A DNA stretch of 25,331 nucleotides from a virus, in the IMG/VR virus record IMGVR_UViG_3300006754_000153, positions 1 through 25,331 of that record; one strand, given 5' to 3'. The notes beneath the pieces are model-generated. The model searched no databases, was not told the DNA's origin, and saw nothing but the letters and a program-made list of their open reading frames with translations. Below, in pieces: positions 13,752 through 22,820 of the stretch. The first letter of the stretch is position 1, and each line of letters starts with the position of its first letter. The translations under genes were made by a program, and so were the position numbers.

Positions 13752-14065
13752 TGCCCACAGGCTGGGAAGATTTTTTACTTGCTGAGAACCCCCAATGGGC
13801 TTACTTCAGCTCGTCACCATTTACTACTAGTAGTCAAGAGGGCTTTGCTCCTGCCCAACAGAATTACTGGAGAGGACAATATGGTAACGTCTGGAATAGG
13901 TATCTTGGGGAACTTGGTAGTTCTACAAAAGAAGAAGGAACACTAGGTGGGTTTAAAGACTACCTAGATGAAATGCCTTTTACTCAGATGTACTACCAGA
14001 ATACAACTCCCGGTCAACGAGGAAGACAGGGTAGGTATAATCCATCTACTAGATTTATGTACTAG
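13751..14065 (+). CDS. Short virion-associated protein, paralog C (104 aa)
   Basis: It begins at an ATG overlapping the previous stop (TAATG). It contains FAPAQQNYWRGQYGNVWNRY, LGELG, then GGFKDYLDEMPF. This resembles the FAPTFGRYLLG...FADWYEGQ block of the protein before it and RQYRPLLGAHLL...GAFLED of the one before that. It lacks the C-terminal LARY...YDR block. I read it as a shortened member of the same set; this is a visual comparison only. Confidence 0.6.
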   Translation: MPTGWEDFLLAENPQWAYFSSSPFTTSSQEGFAPAQQNYWRGQYGNVWNRYLGELGSSTKEEGTLGGFKDYLDEMPFTQMYYQNTTPGQRGRQGRYNPSTRFMY

Positions 14066-14074
14066 AGGTACATC

Positions 14075-17000
14075 ATGTCTCCAGAAGATAGACGTAAAGC
14101 AGAAGCATGGTGGTCAAGGCAACTTGAAAACTTTCCACAACTAGCACAAAAATATGGAACTCAAGTTCCTATAGCTCAAGATGGTCAGATTCCTAGAAAT
14201 GTAATTGCAGATGTACAGACTGCTCGTCAGGCACAAACCCCTTTAGTTGGGCAAGGCACTCCTCTTCCCGGTCAACGACAGATCGTTCCACCAGAACCAG
14301 TTAACTGGCGTGAAGTAGGAAGAGATATAACTTCTGGCATAGCAAATCTACCCACCATGGGCCTTAATTTAATTCCCGGTCTTAATCCTCAACAAGCAAC
14401 AGAAGATGTTACATCTAAAATGTTTGGGGTAGAACCCAGACCTTTTGATATTCCAGAAGATGCAGGAAAATTAAGAACAGCACTTGATCCTATAATGCCT
14501 ACCATATCAGGTATTGGAACTATTGGATCAAGATTCTTAGACCCTCTTGCTGCTGGTGCTTGGCAGTTGGGGGGAGAACTAGGTATGGGTGATCCACATG
14601 GTCAAGTCAGTGCAAGGAAAGAATTAAGAGATGCAGGATATGGGCCATTAGAATCTATTACTGGTGCTTATGAACAGGCAGATATTCCTTGGTGGCAAAA
14701 AATACCTGTTGAAATAGCTACCAGTCCTGAAGAACTAATACCCGGTATTGGTATGTATGCAGGTGCTACCAAACTTGTTGGAAGACAACTAGCAAGACAA
14801 ACAGCAGAAGAAGTAGCAGAAGAAGCAGCTCCAGTTGTAGCTAGAGAAGTAGCAGAAGAAGTTCCTGTTGTAGATGAAGTTGTACAACCAGAAGTTGTAC
14901 AAGAACCAATTCAATTAGGGCTGACCCCACGAGGGGGAGCACAGTACGCTTTTGATGAAACAGCACCTGCTCGCATTGCTGAAGATATCCCTGTACCACA
15001 AATACAGGAAGTAACTTCAACAGCTCAAAGTCGTATAGATCAGATCATAGAAGATGTTACTGATACGTATGATGTTAGGGGTATGAACATAACAAAGGTT
15101 GGTACTAGTCCTAATAAAGTAAAAGAAGCTGGACAGGAAAAAGTAAGAGAAAGATTTGGACAGCTAATAACTGGTAACTTAAATGATGCACAGGCTAAAA
15201 GAGCCAGTGACTATATATCTAAACAAACTGGGGTAGACCCTGAAGAGATAAGAAGATTAGCAGGTGAAGCTGGAGTACAGGAAACATTCGGCCCACAACT
15301 AACACCAGACCAACAACTAGTAGAAACTATTGCTGAACAAATAGACAGTGCATGGAACAGGCGTACAGAGTTTAGTCCTGAAATAGAAACACAACTAGAT
15401 AATTTAATTACCTTTAGGCAAGAAGGTAAGAATCTATTACTTGGATTTAAGTCTCATTACGGCAGAATTAGAAATCAAGTAGCTAAAGAAGTAGGTATGT
15501 CTCCTGCTGAACTTGAGAAATATATAGACAATATGTCTCAAGGTACATTCCCACAACCTGATCCTTTCCCCGGAGGTGTACCTTCACCCGGATGGAAAGT
15601 ACAACAGCTTGTAGGTGATCCTCAAAGACAAAAAGAAATAGACAGATTTGCAATACAGTTAGAGATGCCTCTACTACCTAAAGGATCAAAACCTAAAGAG
15701 GTAGAAGAAAGGCTTGCTCTTGCTAAGAACGAAGGATATCCAATTCCTGCTGATCGTCCGGGTACTACTAATGTATCTGCTGGCACACAGTTAGCACGAT
15801 CTTCAAAAGATAAACTTCTTCACGTTGTTAATGATTTAGAAACATCATTAAGAGAATTAATAAATCCTGCCGAACAAGCACATATATTAGATAAGAATGC
15901 AGGAACAACATTAAAAGATATATTAAGTGCAGCAGGAGCTAAAACTGCTATAGGAAGAAATCTTATTACCCGTTATGAAGGTGCAGTTAATGCACGTATG
16001 AATGACATACAAATAGATGCTGTACAAGGAGATAAGCTACTAGAAGGTTTAGGGTTTGGGGCAAGAGAAAGAGGAAGGTACTTTAGTACTGAAAGAAGTT
16101 TTGTTCTTAATCAGATTGACATAGGAACTGCCACTGCTCCCGGCCCTATTAGAGTTTTATACCGTGCATTACATGGTGAAGTTGGTGGACAAGAGTGGTC
16201 AGAAGTTACCAGTGAATTGTCAAAACAAATGTGGATAACAGGAGAAAATCTTCCAGCATCTGTATTGGCACATCCAGCAATGGCCCCAGAAAAGGCAGCA
16301 CAAAGAGAAGAGTTGTTTGATTTCCTGAGAGAGATGACTGACATGGAGTCAGCCATGAGAATAGACTTCGATCCAAAGATGGGATTCATTAGAGAAGATT
16401 ATTTTCATCGTGGATGGAAACCTGTAGAAAAGTTAGGGGACGATGTTATTAGAGGTAACACACAGAGGTTAGCTGAAACACCTTCATTTGCAAAAGCTCG
16501 TACTACTCTACGGTTCTGGCAATTAGAAGAAGCAGGGTTTGAGCCACTGTTCTGGAATCCTGTACATCAAGCTATTAACTCCTCACAGATGGGAATTAAA
16601 GATAGGCTACAAAAAGAACTTGTTGAGTATATGCAAAACCCTTTAGTTAATGTAGCACACGCAGTAGGTGATCAAGATGAAGCTCTTCAAAGATTAAAAT
16701 CCTTATATGGTATGGAGTTCAGGGTTCCTAAAGTAGGCCCAGCATTTGAGGGTAAGGGATTTAAAGTAACTGATGAGCTGCCAGCAATAGAAGGTGTTGG
16801 TCAATCTGCAACTCAGGATGTTTTTAGAGAAGGTATGTATGCAGTTCCAACAGGAGTAGCTGATACGCTTGAGCAGATATGGAGAGGAGGAACTACAAAT
16901 TTCAATAAGGTTTTAAATATATCAATACCTATGACAGATAAAACTTACCCGGTTAATCTTGGTAAGTTAATTGATGCAATGGTATTCATACCTAAAAGAA

Positions 17001-19420
17001 TTAAGCTGTTTGCTTCTCTTTTCCAGATCACAGACTTTTCACGAAGACTTGGTATAGGAAGTACTCATGCAATAGTTGACGATATATTTAGAAATATGAA
17101 TTCTGGTATGTCTCCTAAAGAAGCATTTGAATCTGGAGTTGAAGTAGCTGGTGGATTCAAGCAACATGCAGGTGCTGCTGGGAAGGGTTGGTGGAATATG
17201 TGGGGAGATTATTTCCAAGCAGGTAAATCAACTCATTACAGAAATCTATTAAGTAGCAGGGAGACTACAGGAATCGAAGCTGTATTAGAAGGCGGTGGAA
17301 GACAGGGACAAATTAGCTGGAACAATCTAGTAAGAAATGGTCTTAATGTCAGGGACTTAACTATATTGCCCAGAGAAGACATGCTAAGAATAGTTGATGG
17401 TATTTCTCAGAATACTAACTTCCCACTCAAGGTGGGAAGATACATAAAAGAATTAGAGTACTCATCAAGAAGAGGTTTGTTTGATAGGGTTTATCCAGCA
17501 GCTATCATGACTGATGTTAAGTACAACTTAATTCCTATGGCTATGAAAGCATACCCAAATGCTACTGATGATCAGATCATGGCCCTCGTTGCTAAACAGG
17601 CAAACATGAAGTACTCAACATTGCTTCGATCTCAAAGTGTATTTAATCAGACTGCAAGAGAAATTCTTTCAAGACTGGCATTCTCAATCAATGAAAACGA
17701 ATCATTGATTAGACAGATGACTGGAGCTTTCGCAGGTAGTGATACTAGATTCTGGAGAACATACTGGGTTAGTGCAGGTGCATTCTTTATTCTTGCAGGT
17801 AATGCAATTCATATGGCTACCGGGCTAGTCACAGAGGGAAAACCAAAGCCATTACCTGTAGATAGATATGTTCCTTTTTATCGGAAAGAAGGATTAATGC
17901 CTATAGGATTTAAATCTAGGTTTTTAAATCCTGATATCCCATTGAGAACACGATCTGGTGAAAGAGCAATGATGGATATGTTAGGTCAGTTAGATACTTT
18001 CGGCAGGATACTAGGTGGTTTTGATTTCATTAGCCAAAGACAAAGTGCACCTGTAGGAGCACTTCGTCACTTGTATTCAAAGACTGATTTCTATGGAAGA
18101 GATACAGATCAGTTTGGGTGGGCAGGGACAGCGTTGCAGTTTGCTTATGACGTAGGTGTACCTATAGGTATGGGTGAAGCTGTTATGGGAGCAACAAGTA
18201 AATTCGCAGGAGATGTACCACTTCCTTCTATGGGTACATTTATTGGGCCTGATACAACTCTAGGAGATATATTACCTGTATCAGAACAAGCTCTTGGTTT
18301 GGGTGGAATGATTGCAGAGGCAACAGGAGAAAACATTAAAGCCCAATCAGTAGTAGATATGGAAACAAGAATGATAAAGAATACTTTCCCTGATGGTGTG
18401 CCTACAGGTATAGATGAAAAAATTAAAAAAATTAAACCTTGGGCACAAATAAGAATGAAAGATTTAGATTCTGATGAGAAGTTAAAGGTTTTAAATGATC
18501 CTGCTAACCAACACTTTATAGAAGAATTAAATAGACAGTCTAAAGAAAAAGCTGATATGGATAACATATGGCATGAAGAAAAGCAGGATAGAGATGAGAT
18601 TAAATCAGGAAGGATGTTAGCAGAAGATAATTTAGTTAACAGGTATGACACACAGGCAAACAACAATATAGCTTGGGATCCAAAAGGATTTAGAGAAGAA
18701 GTAAGTAGGATATCGCTGGAAGCTCGTGCTAGATCAGAAATGGTTTCTGATAAATATGCAGATAATCTACAAAAGAAGATTAGTAACGAACCTTGGAGTC
18801 GAGAAAAAGAAGCAGAAGAAAAAGTTAAGAGGCCTATAAGATGGGCTGAATACAGATACTACAACCTATTTAAAAAGCATGGTACAGATTTTGAGCAAAT
18901 GGATTGGGATGCTTTTGATGCAGACTTTGCAGCAGAAAGAGCCTTGTGGGGTACAGAATTAACTGAAAAATTTGATGCTGTGCAAAGACAGAAGTCTGCT
19001 GAGAGGCATAACCCAAGAGTACAACAGTACTATGACGCTATGGATTTACTGGAACAAGTTGGCTGGTTTGGTAAGGAAGAAGACGATAGATTAACCGAAA
19101 TGATTACACAGTATCATGATCGTATGCCTAAAAGAAAAGATGGCTCTGGGTTAAGAGAAGAATGGGACAAGTGGCTTAAAGGTGGGACTCAAGAAAGAAC
19201 TAGGATAGAAAGAAATAGTTACTATAATGTAACTATTAAATTACTAAAACAAGAAAGAGACAGGGCAAGACAAACAATACTGATGAGTCCTGAACATGGC
19301 AAACAGGTTGATAAAGCAGTCATAGAATGGTTTGGTAGAGTTCCATCACATCAGGAAAACTTACAGTTATATTATAATTTGTATGAAGTTATGCCAAGAA
19401 AAATGCAACTAGTTCGATAG
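14075..19420 (+). CDS. Very large virion protein, presumed internal/ejection protein (1781 aa)
   Basis: The ATG has an AGAGGT-type site upstream. The protein has a Pro-rich N-terminus, a Gly/Pro-rich segment with IANLPTMGLNLIPGL, and an acidic Val/Glu repeat linker (around 245-280, EEVAEEAAPVVAREVAEEV). A long mixed alpha-helical body follows, with one convincing hydrophobic segment near residues 1230-1250 (AGAFFILAGNAIHMATGL). The C-terminal third is strongly charged and helical. I see no lysozyme, RNA polymerase or peptidase motif. Size, position between connector-like genes and the scaffold, and a possible membrane segment suit a protein packed in the capsid and ejected with DNA, or a polyvalent protein. 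This is an inference. Confidence 0.6.
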   Translation: MSPEDRRKAEAWWSRQLENFPQLAQKYGTQVPIAQDGQIPRNVIADVQTARQAQTPLVGQGTPLPGQRQIVPPEPVNWREVGRDITSGIANLPTMGLNLIPGLNPQQATEDVTSKMFGVEPRPFDIPEDAGKLRTALDPIMPTISGIGTIGSRFLDPLAAGAWQLGGELGMGDPHGQVSARKELRDAGYGPLESITGAYEQADIPWWQKIPVEIATSPEELIPGIGMYAGATKLVGRQLARQTAEEVAEEAAPVVAREVAEEVPVVDEVVQPEVVQEPIQLGLTPRGGAQYAFDETAPARIAEDIPVPQIQEVTSTAQSRIDQIIEDVTDTYDVRGMNITKVGTSPNKVKEAGQEKVRERFGQLITGNLNDAQAKRASDYISKQTGVDPEEIRRLAGEAGVQETFGPQLTPDQQLVETIAEQIDSAWNRRTEFSPEIETQLDNLITFRQEGKNLLLGFKSHYGRIRNQVAKEVGMSPAELEKYIDNMSQGTFPQPDPFPGGVPSPGWKVQQLVGDPQRQKEIDRFAIQLEMPLLPKGSKPKEVEERLALAKNEGYPIPADRPGTTNVSAGTQLARSSKDKLLHVVNDLETSLRELINPAEQAHILDKNAGTTLKDILSAAGAKTAIGRNLITRYEGAVNARMNDIQIDAVQGDKLLEGLGFGARERGRYFSTERSFVLNQIDIGTATAPGPIRVLYRALHGEVGGQEWSEVTSELSKQMWITGENLPASVLAHPAMAPEKAAQREELFDFLREMTDMESAMRIDFDPKMGFIREDYFHRGWKPVEKLGDDVIRGNTQRLAETPSFAKARTTLRFWQLEEAGFEPLFWNPVHQAINSSQMGIKDRLQKELVEYMQNPLVNVAHAVGDQDEALQRLKSLYGMEFRVPKVGPAFEGKGFKVTDELPAIEGVGQSATQDVFREGMYAVPTGVADTLEQIWRGGTTNFNKVLNISIPMTDKTYPVNLGKLIDAMVFIPKRIKLFASLFQITDFSRRLGIGSTHAIVDDIFRNMNSGMSPKEAFESGVEVAGGFKQHAGAAGKGWWNMWGDYFQAGKSTHYRNLLSSRETTGIEAVLEGGGRQGQISWNNLVRNGLNVRDLTILPREDMLRIVDGISQNTNFPLKVGRYIKELEYSSRRGLFDRVYPAAIMTDVKYNLIPMAMKAYPNATDDQIMALVAKQANMKYSTLLRSQSVFNQTAREILSRLAFSINENESLIRQMTGAFAGSDTRFWRTYWVSAGAFFILAGNAIHMATGLVTEGKPKPLPVDRYVPFYRKEGLMPIGFKSRFLNPDIPLRTRSGERAMMDMLGQLDTFGRILGGFDFISQRQSAPVGALRHLYSKTDFYGRDTDQFGWAGTALQFAYDVGVPIGMGEAVMGATSKFAGDVPLPSMGTFIGPDTTLGDILPVSEQALGLGGMIAEATGENIKAQSVVDMETRMIKNTFPDGVPTGIDEKIKKIKPWAQIRMKDLDSDEKLKVLNDPANQHFIEELNRQSKEKADMDNIWHEEKQDRDEIKSGRMLAEDNLVNRYDTQANNNIAWDPKGFREEVSRISLEARARSEMVSDKYADNLQKKISNEPWSREKEAEEKVKRPIRWAEYRYYNLFKKHGTDFEQMDWDAFDADFAAERALWGTELTEKFDAVQRQKSAERHNPRVQQYYDAMDLLEQVGWFGKEEDDRLTEMITQYHDRMPKRKDGSGLREEWDKWLKGGTQERTRIERNSYYNVTIKLLKQERDRARQTILMSPEHGKQVDKAVIEWFGRVPSHQENLQLYYNLYEVMPRKMQLVR

Positions 19421-19431
19421 GAGGAACAAGG

Positions 19432-20223
19432 ATGGTTAGTGAAAATACAGAGCCAGTACAAGCACCGTTACCAGAGGAGCCAGCACCACAGGCAGAGATT
19501 GAAAGCAATCCACTTATTGCTGAAGTAGATAAGTTAAATAGTATTCCTGATGTAATAGAAGAAACTCCTGCCCCAGAAACAGAAGTAGTAACACCAGTAG
19601 CAGAGACACCTCCGCAACCACAGACTCCTGCTGAGCAGGTACTTTCTGCACCAGAACCACCTGTGCAACCTACAGTTCCACAACAACAAATGTCACCTGA
19701 ACAGATACAGAGACTACAGCAAGATCAAATGCAGTTTCAACAGGTACAGGCACAGGCACAATTGCAGAATGAAGCACAAAGATATCAGCAACAGTTAGAA
19801 CAGCAGGGATATCTTCCTGATCAGGCACAATCTATAGCTAGACAGCATATGCAAAGTCGTGCTGCACAAATGGATCAAGCCAGACAAAATGAATTTAATC
19901 AACAGGTATTACTTGGTAAACAAGCAGCATCAGAACATTTTGCCAAACAATATAATCTTACATTTGAAGACATGGCTACTCTTAGAATGTCTAATAGTCC
20001 AGAGCAAATGGAACAGGTTGCAAAAAAGATATCTGCGGATAGAGAAAGAGATGCAGAATTAGCAAGGTTAAAGCAACAACAAGTACCACCACAGCAGTTT
20101 GATAACTCTCAAGGTGCTCCAGAAGTTGCATCTAATGATGATGCATGGTTAGATAGGTACATATATAATGGTGATAGATCGCCAAATGCGGTAGCTGCTG
20201 CAAGAAGGGCGAGCGGTCAATAG
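19432..20223 (+). CDS. Putative capsid scaffolding protein (263 aa)
   Basis: It lies directly upstream of the major capsid gene with an AGGAGG site before the ATG. The N-terminal third is acidic and Pro-rich (EEPAPQAEIESNPLIAEVDK). The middle is Gln-rich and predicted helical (QQQMSPEQIQRLQQDQMQFQ and following), and the C-terminus is charged with an Arg/Ala end. Gln/Glu-rich helical proteins in this position normally act as assembly chaperones for the procapsid. No protease motif is visible. The assignment is based on position and composition. Confidence 0.7.
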   Translation: MVSENTEPVQAPLPEEPAPQAEIESNPLIAEVDKLNSIPDVIEETPAPETEVVTPVAETPPQPQTPAEQVLSAPEPPVQPTVPQQQMSPEQIQRLQQDQMQFQQVQAQAQLQNEAQRYQQQLEQQGYLPDQAQSIARQHMQSRAAQMDQARQNEFNQQVLLGKQAASEHFAKQYNLTFEDMATLRMSNSPEQMEQVAKKISADRERDAELARLKQQQVPPQQFDNSQGAPEVASNDDAWLDRYIYNGDRSPNAVAAARRASGQ

Positions 20224-20243
20224 CAAGCCAAGGGAGGTAACCT

Positions 20244-21110
20244 ATGGCACAGACAGCCACAACTGGGAATCTGGAAAATGCCCAGCGGATAATCCTCGCA
20301 GCAGCGAGGTACACAGAGGAGCACAATGCTCCTGCTATGGCTCTTATAGAGTCATTTTCCTTACCCAAAGGGTCAAAGCAAGTGACCGTACCAAAGGTAG
20401 GTCAGATGTCTATGAGTGACTTGACTGATGGTCAAGACATAATTGACGAGGAAGAGATTGGTATGACCACAGTTGACCTTACGGCATCTGAGGTTGGAGC
20501 CAAGGTTATCCTTACTGACAAACTGGTCAGACAAGCTGCTGACAATGTTATGAGTATTGTTGGTCGTCAGCTTGGTGATGGTATGGCACGAAAGAAAGAT
20601 ACAGATGTACATGCTCTGTACTCTGGACTGAATGGTGGAACAACACTTGGTGTTGCTGGTGGAGCTGTAACACTGGCTAAGATTGCTGGTGCAATTGCAT
20701 ATACTAAAGCTAACAAGTTTGGCTCTCAGGTATATATACTCCATCATCCTAATGCGGTATATCAGATAGCTGCTACTGCTGTTACAGCATCTACAACTTA
20801 CCCTGTACCTAATGGGTGGTCTGAAGATTTGCTTGGTAACTTCTGGAGTGGGCTACGACCACTAAATGGTGTTCCAATATTTGAAGATGGAAACCTTTCA
20901 GTAGATAGTAGTGATGATGCTATCGGTGTTATAGCTGATAAGTCTGCACTTGCTGTACTGAAGTCTGTAGATACTAGAACTGAGCGACAAAGAGATGCTT
21001 CTCTTAGAGCTACTGAACTGGTTATGACTGCTGACTATGGCGTATTTGAACTTGATGACAGTAGAGGAGCACCACTTACTTATGATGCTTCTGCTCCTGC
21101 AACAAGTTAA
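20244..21110 (+). CDS. Major capsid protein, HK97-type
   Basis: The 288-residue protein has the features of a compact HK97-fold capsid protein. An N-terminal arm is followed by SFSLPKGSKQVTVPKVGQ (E-loop-like). Next come VGAKVILTDKLVRQAADNVM (spine helix region), a beta-rich middle with QVYILHHPNAVYQIAA, and RPLNGVPIFEDGNL near the A-domain. The C-terminal part has RATELVMTADYGVFELDDSRG. It forms the icosahedral shell. A GGGAGG site precedes the ATG, and a scaffold-like gene lies just before it. Capsid identity rests on pattern and context. Confidence 0.85.
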   Translation: MAQTATTGNLENAQRIILAAARYTEEHNAPAMALIESFSLPKGSKQVTVPKVGQMSMSDLTDGQDIIDEEEIGMTTVDLTASEVGAKVILTDKLVRQAADNVMSIVGRQLGDGMARKKDTDVHALYSGLNGGTTLGVAGGAVTLAKIAGAIAYTKANKFGSQVYILHHPNAVYQIAATAVTASTTYPVPNGWSEDLLGNFWSGLRPLNGVPIFEDGNLSVDSSDDAIGVIADKSALAVLKSVDTRTERQRDASLRATELVMTADYGVFELDDSRGAPLTYDASAPATS

Positions 21111-21139
21111 TCTAGATAGGGAAACCTATGGAGGACTAG

Positions 21140-21562
21140 ATGGTTAATCTAAGCGACAGACAGAGGATGAGGCAGGATTTGGTGGCAGTTGGGTATTCTT
21201 GGGAATACATTGATGAGTGGCAACCCAAGACTACTCTCTATCGCCATACTCCGGGTCTGAATGTCGATGGGGAAGAAACCTTCCCGGTTGGCTCTGCTAT
21301 AAAGGGAGTACCGGGAAGTCCCGATTATGTATTAAAAAAGGCTAGGCTAGGAATGTTCCCATTCCTACCGAGTGATACCTGCGAATGCAGGTGGTGTAAG
21401 GCCAGAAGTGTTAATGTTGAAATACCTACAGAGCCAAAGAAGGTAGAGCCACAGGAAACTGTGATGTGCCAAGAATGTGGTGAAGAGGTATCAGCAGTCA
21501 CTAAGGCTGGAGCACTATCAAGATTGAGAGTTCATACGAAGTCTCATCAGGGAACTGAATAG
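21140..21562 (+). CDS. Protein with a C2H2 zinc finger after the capsid gene (140 aa)
   Basis: The ATG has GGAGG five bases upstream. The middle carries a Cys cluster C81-x-C83-x2-C86 (CECRWC). The C-terminus is a C2H2 finger: C110-x2-C113, eighteen residues, then H132-x3-H136, with Leu in the expected hydrophobic place (ALSRLRVHTKSH). The N-terminal part contains YSWEYIDEWQPKTTLYRH. In this head-gene position it may be a minor capsid or regulatory protein; I cannot decide. The coding region also holds one isolated hairpin (21377-21392). Confidence 0.65.
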   Translation: MVNLSDRQRMRQDLVAVGYSWEYIDEWQPKTTLYRHTPGLNVDGEETFPVGSAIKGVPGSPDYVLKKARLGMFPFLPSDTCECRWCKARSVNVEIPTEPKKVEPQETVMCQECGEEVSAVTKAGALSRLRVHTKSHQGTE

Positions 21563-21565
21563 TTG

Positions 21566-21610
21566 TAACGATTGACCGTGGCTATTCAGAAAATTTATAA
21601 CGGTTGATCG
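21566..21610 (+). promoter_or_regulatory. Candidate promoter and imperfect direct repeat before the decoration-protein gene
   Basis: TTGACC (21572-21577), an 18-nt spacer and TATAAC (21596-21601) give five of six consensus matches in both boxes. Overlapping it, TAACGATTGACCG (21566-21578) recurs as TAACGGTTGATCG (21598-21610), 11 of 13 identical, with a 32-nt period (about three helical turns). A weak GCAGG/CCTGC hairpin follows at 21610-21627. It would add expression of the downstream structural genes. Confidence 0.4.
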
Positions 21611-21658
21611 CAGGGCTTAGAACCTGCTCAAATAGATAACCTTTAAGGAGGTTTAGAC

Positions 21659-22432
21659 ATGGCGTTCCCATTAACAGTAAACTTGGGTTACGGACAAGAA
21701 AAAACAGAGACTTCAGGAAAGAGACATAAACTTGGAACTAGGGCAACCACACCTGATGGTAGAGTATTTTACTATGCTCGATGTGGCAGTGCTGCTATTA
21801 CAACAGCAGGAATGATAGTAGATGCAGCAACGACATTTACTGAAGCTGCTCATGATATGGACATACCCCCTACTGCTGCTCATAGTGTTGGTGATACAAC
21901 AATTAGTTTAGAAGTACCAACTACAGACCTAACCAAAGATAGGTATGCAGATGGATATCTTATCTTCAATGATGGGCCGGGAGAAGGTGAAGTATACAGA
22001 ATTAAAGGTCACCCTGCTCACGATGCATCTGACGACAACACAGTTATCATCACCCTTGATGAGGAAGACGGTATTAGAACCGCTCTGACTACTTCTACAG
22101 AGGCACAGCTAGTTGAAAATCCCTATTTAGGGGTAAAGATTATTGATGGTGACGGCACTATGGAAACTGGTGCTTTGGGTGTAACAGTTATACCTATGAC
22201 AGCCAGTTACTATGGATGGATACAGACCGCAGGTATAGGTAGCGTAGCTATTGGTGCAGTGGTAGGTATTGTTGGTGACGGTTTGCAGATATCTCAGGCA
22301 TCAGGTGAGGATGGAAGAGCAGAACTCTACGACCTTTCTGGTGAGGATGACCTACAGTCAATAGGTACTGCAATTGTTATTCCTTCTATAGACACAGACA
22401 AGCAAGCGTGTCTTCTCACCATTAGATACTAA
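21659..22432 (+). CDS. Putative capsid decoration or head-fibre protein (257 aa)
   Basis: An AAGGAGG site seven bases before the ATG indicates strong translation. The protein is beta-rich and Gly/Thr/Asp-rich, with DGRVFYYARCGSAAITTAGM near the start and YGWIQTAGIGSVAIGAVVG (about 182-200), then GDGLQISQASGEDGRAELYD. This layout resembles small structural proteins often encoded after the capsid gene in uncultured phages, where they decorate the shell. The assignment is by analogy. Its stop overlaps the next ATG. Confidence 0.6.
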   Translation: MAFPLTVNLGYGQEKTETSGKRHKLGTRATTPDGRVFYYARCGSAAITTAGMIVDAATTFTEAAHDMDIPPTAAHSVGDTTISLEVPTTDLTKDRYADGYLIFNDGPGEGEVYRIKGHPAHDASDDNTVIITLDEEDGIRTALTTSTEAQLVENPYLGVKIIDGDGTMETGALGVTVIPMTASYYGWIQTAGIGSVAIGAVVGIVGDGLQISQASGEDGRAELYDLSGEDDLQSIGTAIVIPSIDTDKQACLLTIRY

Positions 22433-22809
22433 TGGTAGCCACTCCTAAAGAAACAGAACTATGGACTCCACCGGGGGTAACCCATAAAAGGGTTATCCCT
22501 GTGGGGTATAACTATGAAACTGGTGGTCAGATATTTGAGTACCAGTTTCTAGTACATGATGAAGTTACTAATAGGAAGCAACAGTTTAGAGTTCTGGTTG
22601 ATGACCAAACATCTAAGGCTCACATTGAAGAAATGGTGGGCAATGCGTTTGATAGATGGCTGACTGATGTGAGGATGAGACACAACAAGCCAGCTCCAAC
22701 TCCAGAACAGAGAAAAGAAATAGGAAGAATCCTAGAACAAATTAGAGTTAATAGGAACAAACGTAAAGAAAGTAGTAACAATAAAATATACTACAAAGGT
22801 CTACGATAA
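22432..22809 (+). CDS. Hypothetical protein (125 aa)
   Basis: The ATG overlaps the preceding stop (TAATG). The N-terminus is Pro-containing (WTPPGVTHKRVIPVGYNYE). The middle is beta-rich (QIFEYQFLVHDEVTNRKQQF), and the C-terminal half is helical and strongly basic (EIGRILEQIRVNRNKRKE). No family is recognised. It lies among head genes, and a structural or assembly role is inferred from context only. It contains one hairpin near 22478-22495. Confidence 0.6.
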   Translation: MVATPKETELWTPPGVTHKRVIPVGYNYETGGQIFEYQFLVHDEVTNRKQQFRVLVDDQTSKAHIEEMVGNAFDRWLTDVRMRHNKPAPTPEQRKEIGRILEQIRVNRNKRKESSNNKIYYKGLR

Positions 22810-22820
22810 GGAGGACATCT

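Noticed and set aside
18145-18666. 173-residue minus-strand frame within the large virion protein gene
   Set aside because: Antisense shadow of a continuous 1781-residue frame; no ribosome binding site and a Ser/Leu/Ile-rich, shadow-like composition.
14075-19420. N4-type virion RNA polymerase
   Set aside because: The hairpins recall N4 promoters and the protein is large, but I could not find the conserved single-subunit polymerase motifs, and the gene sits between connector-like and scaffold genes.
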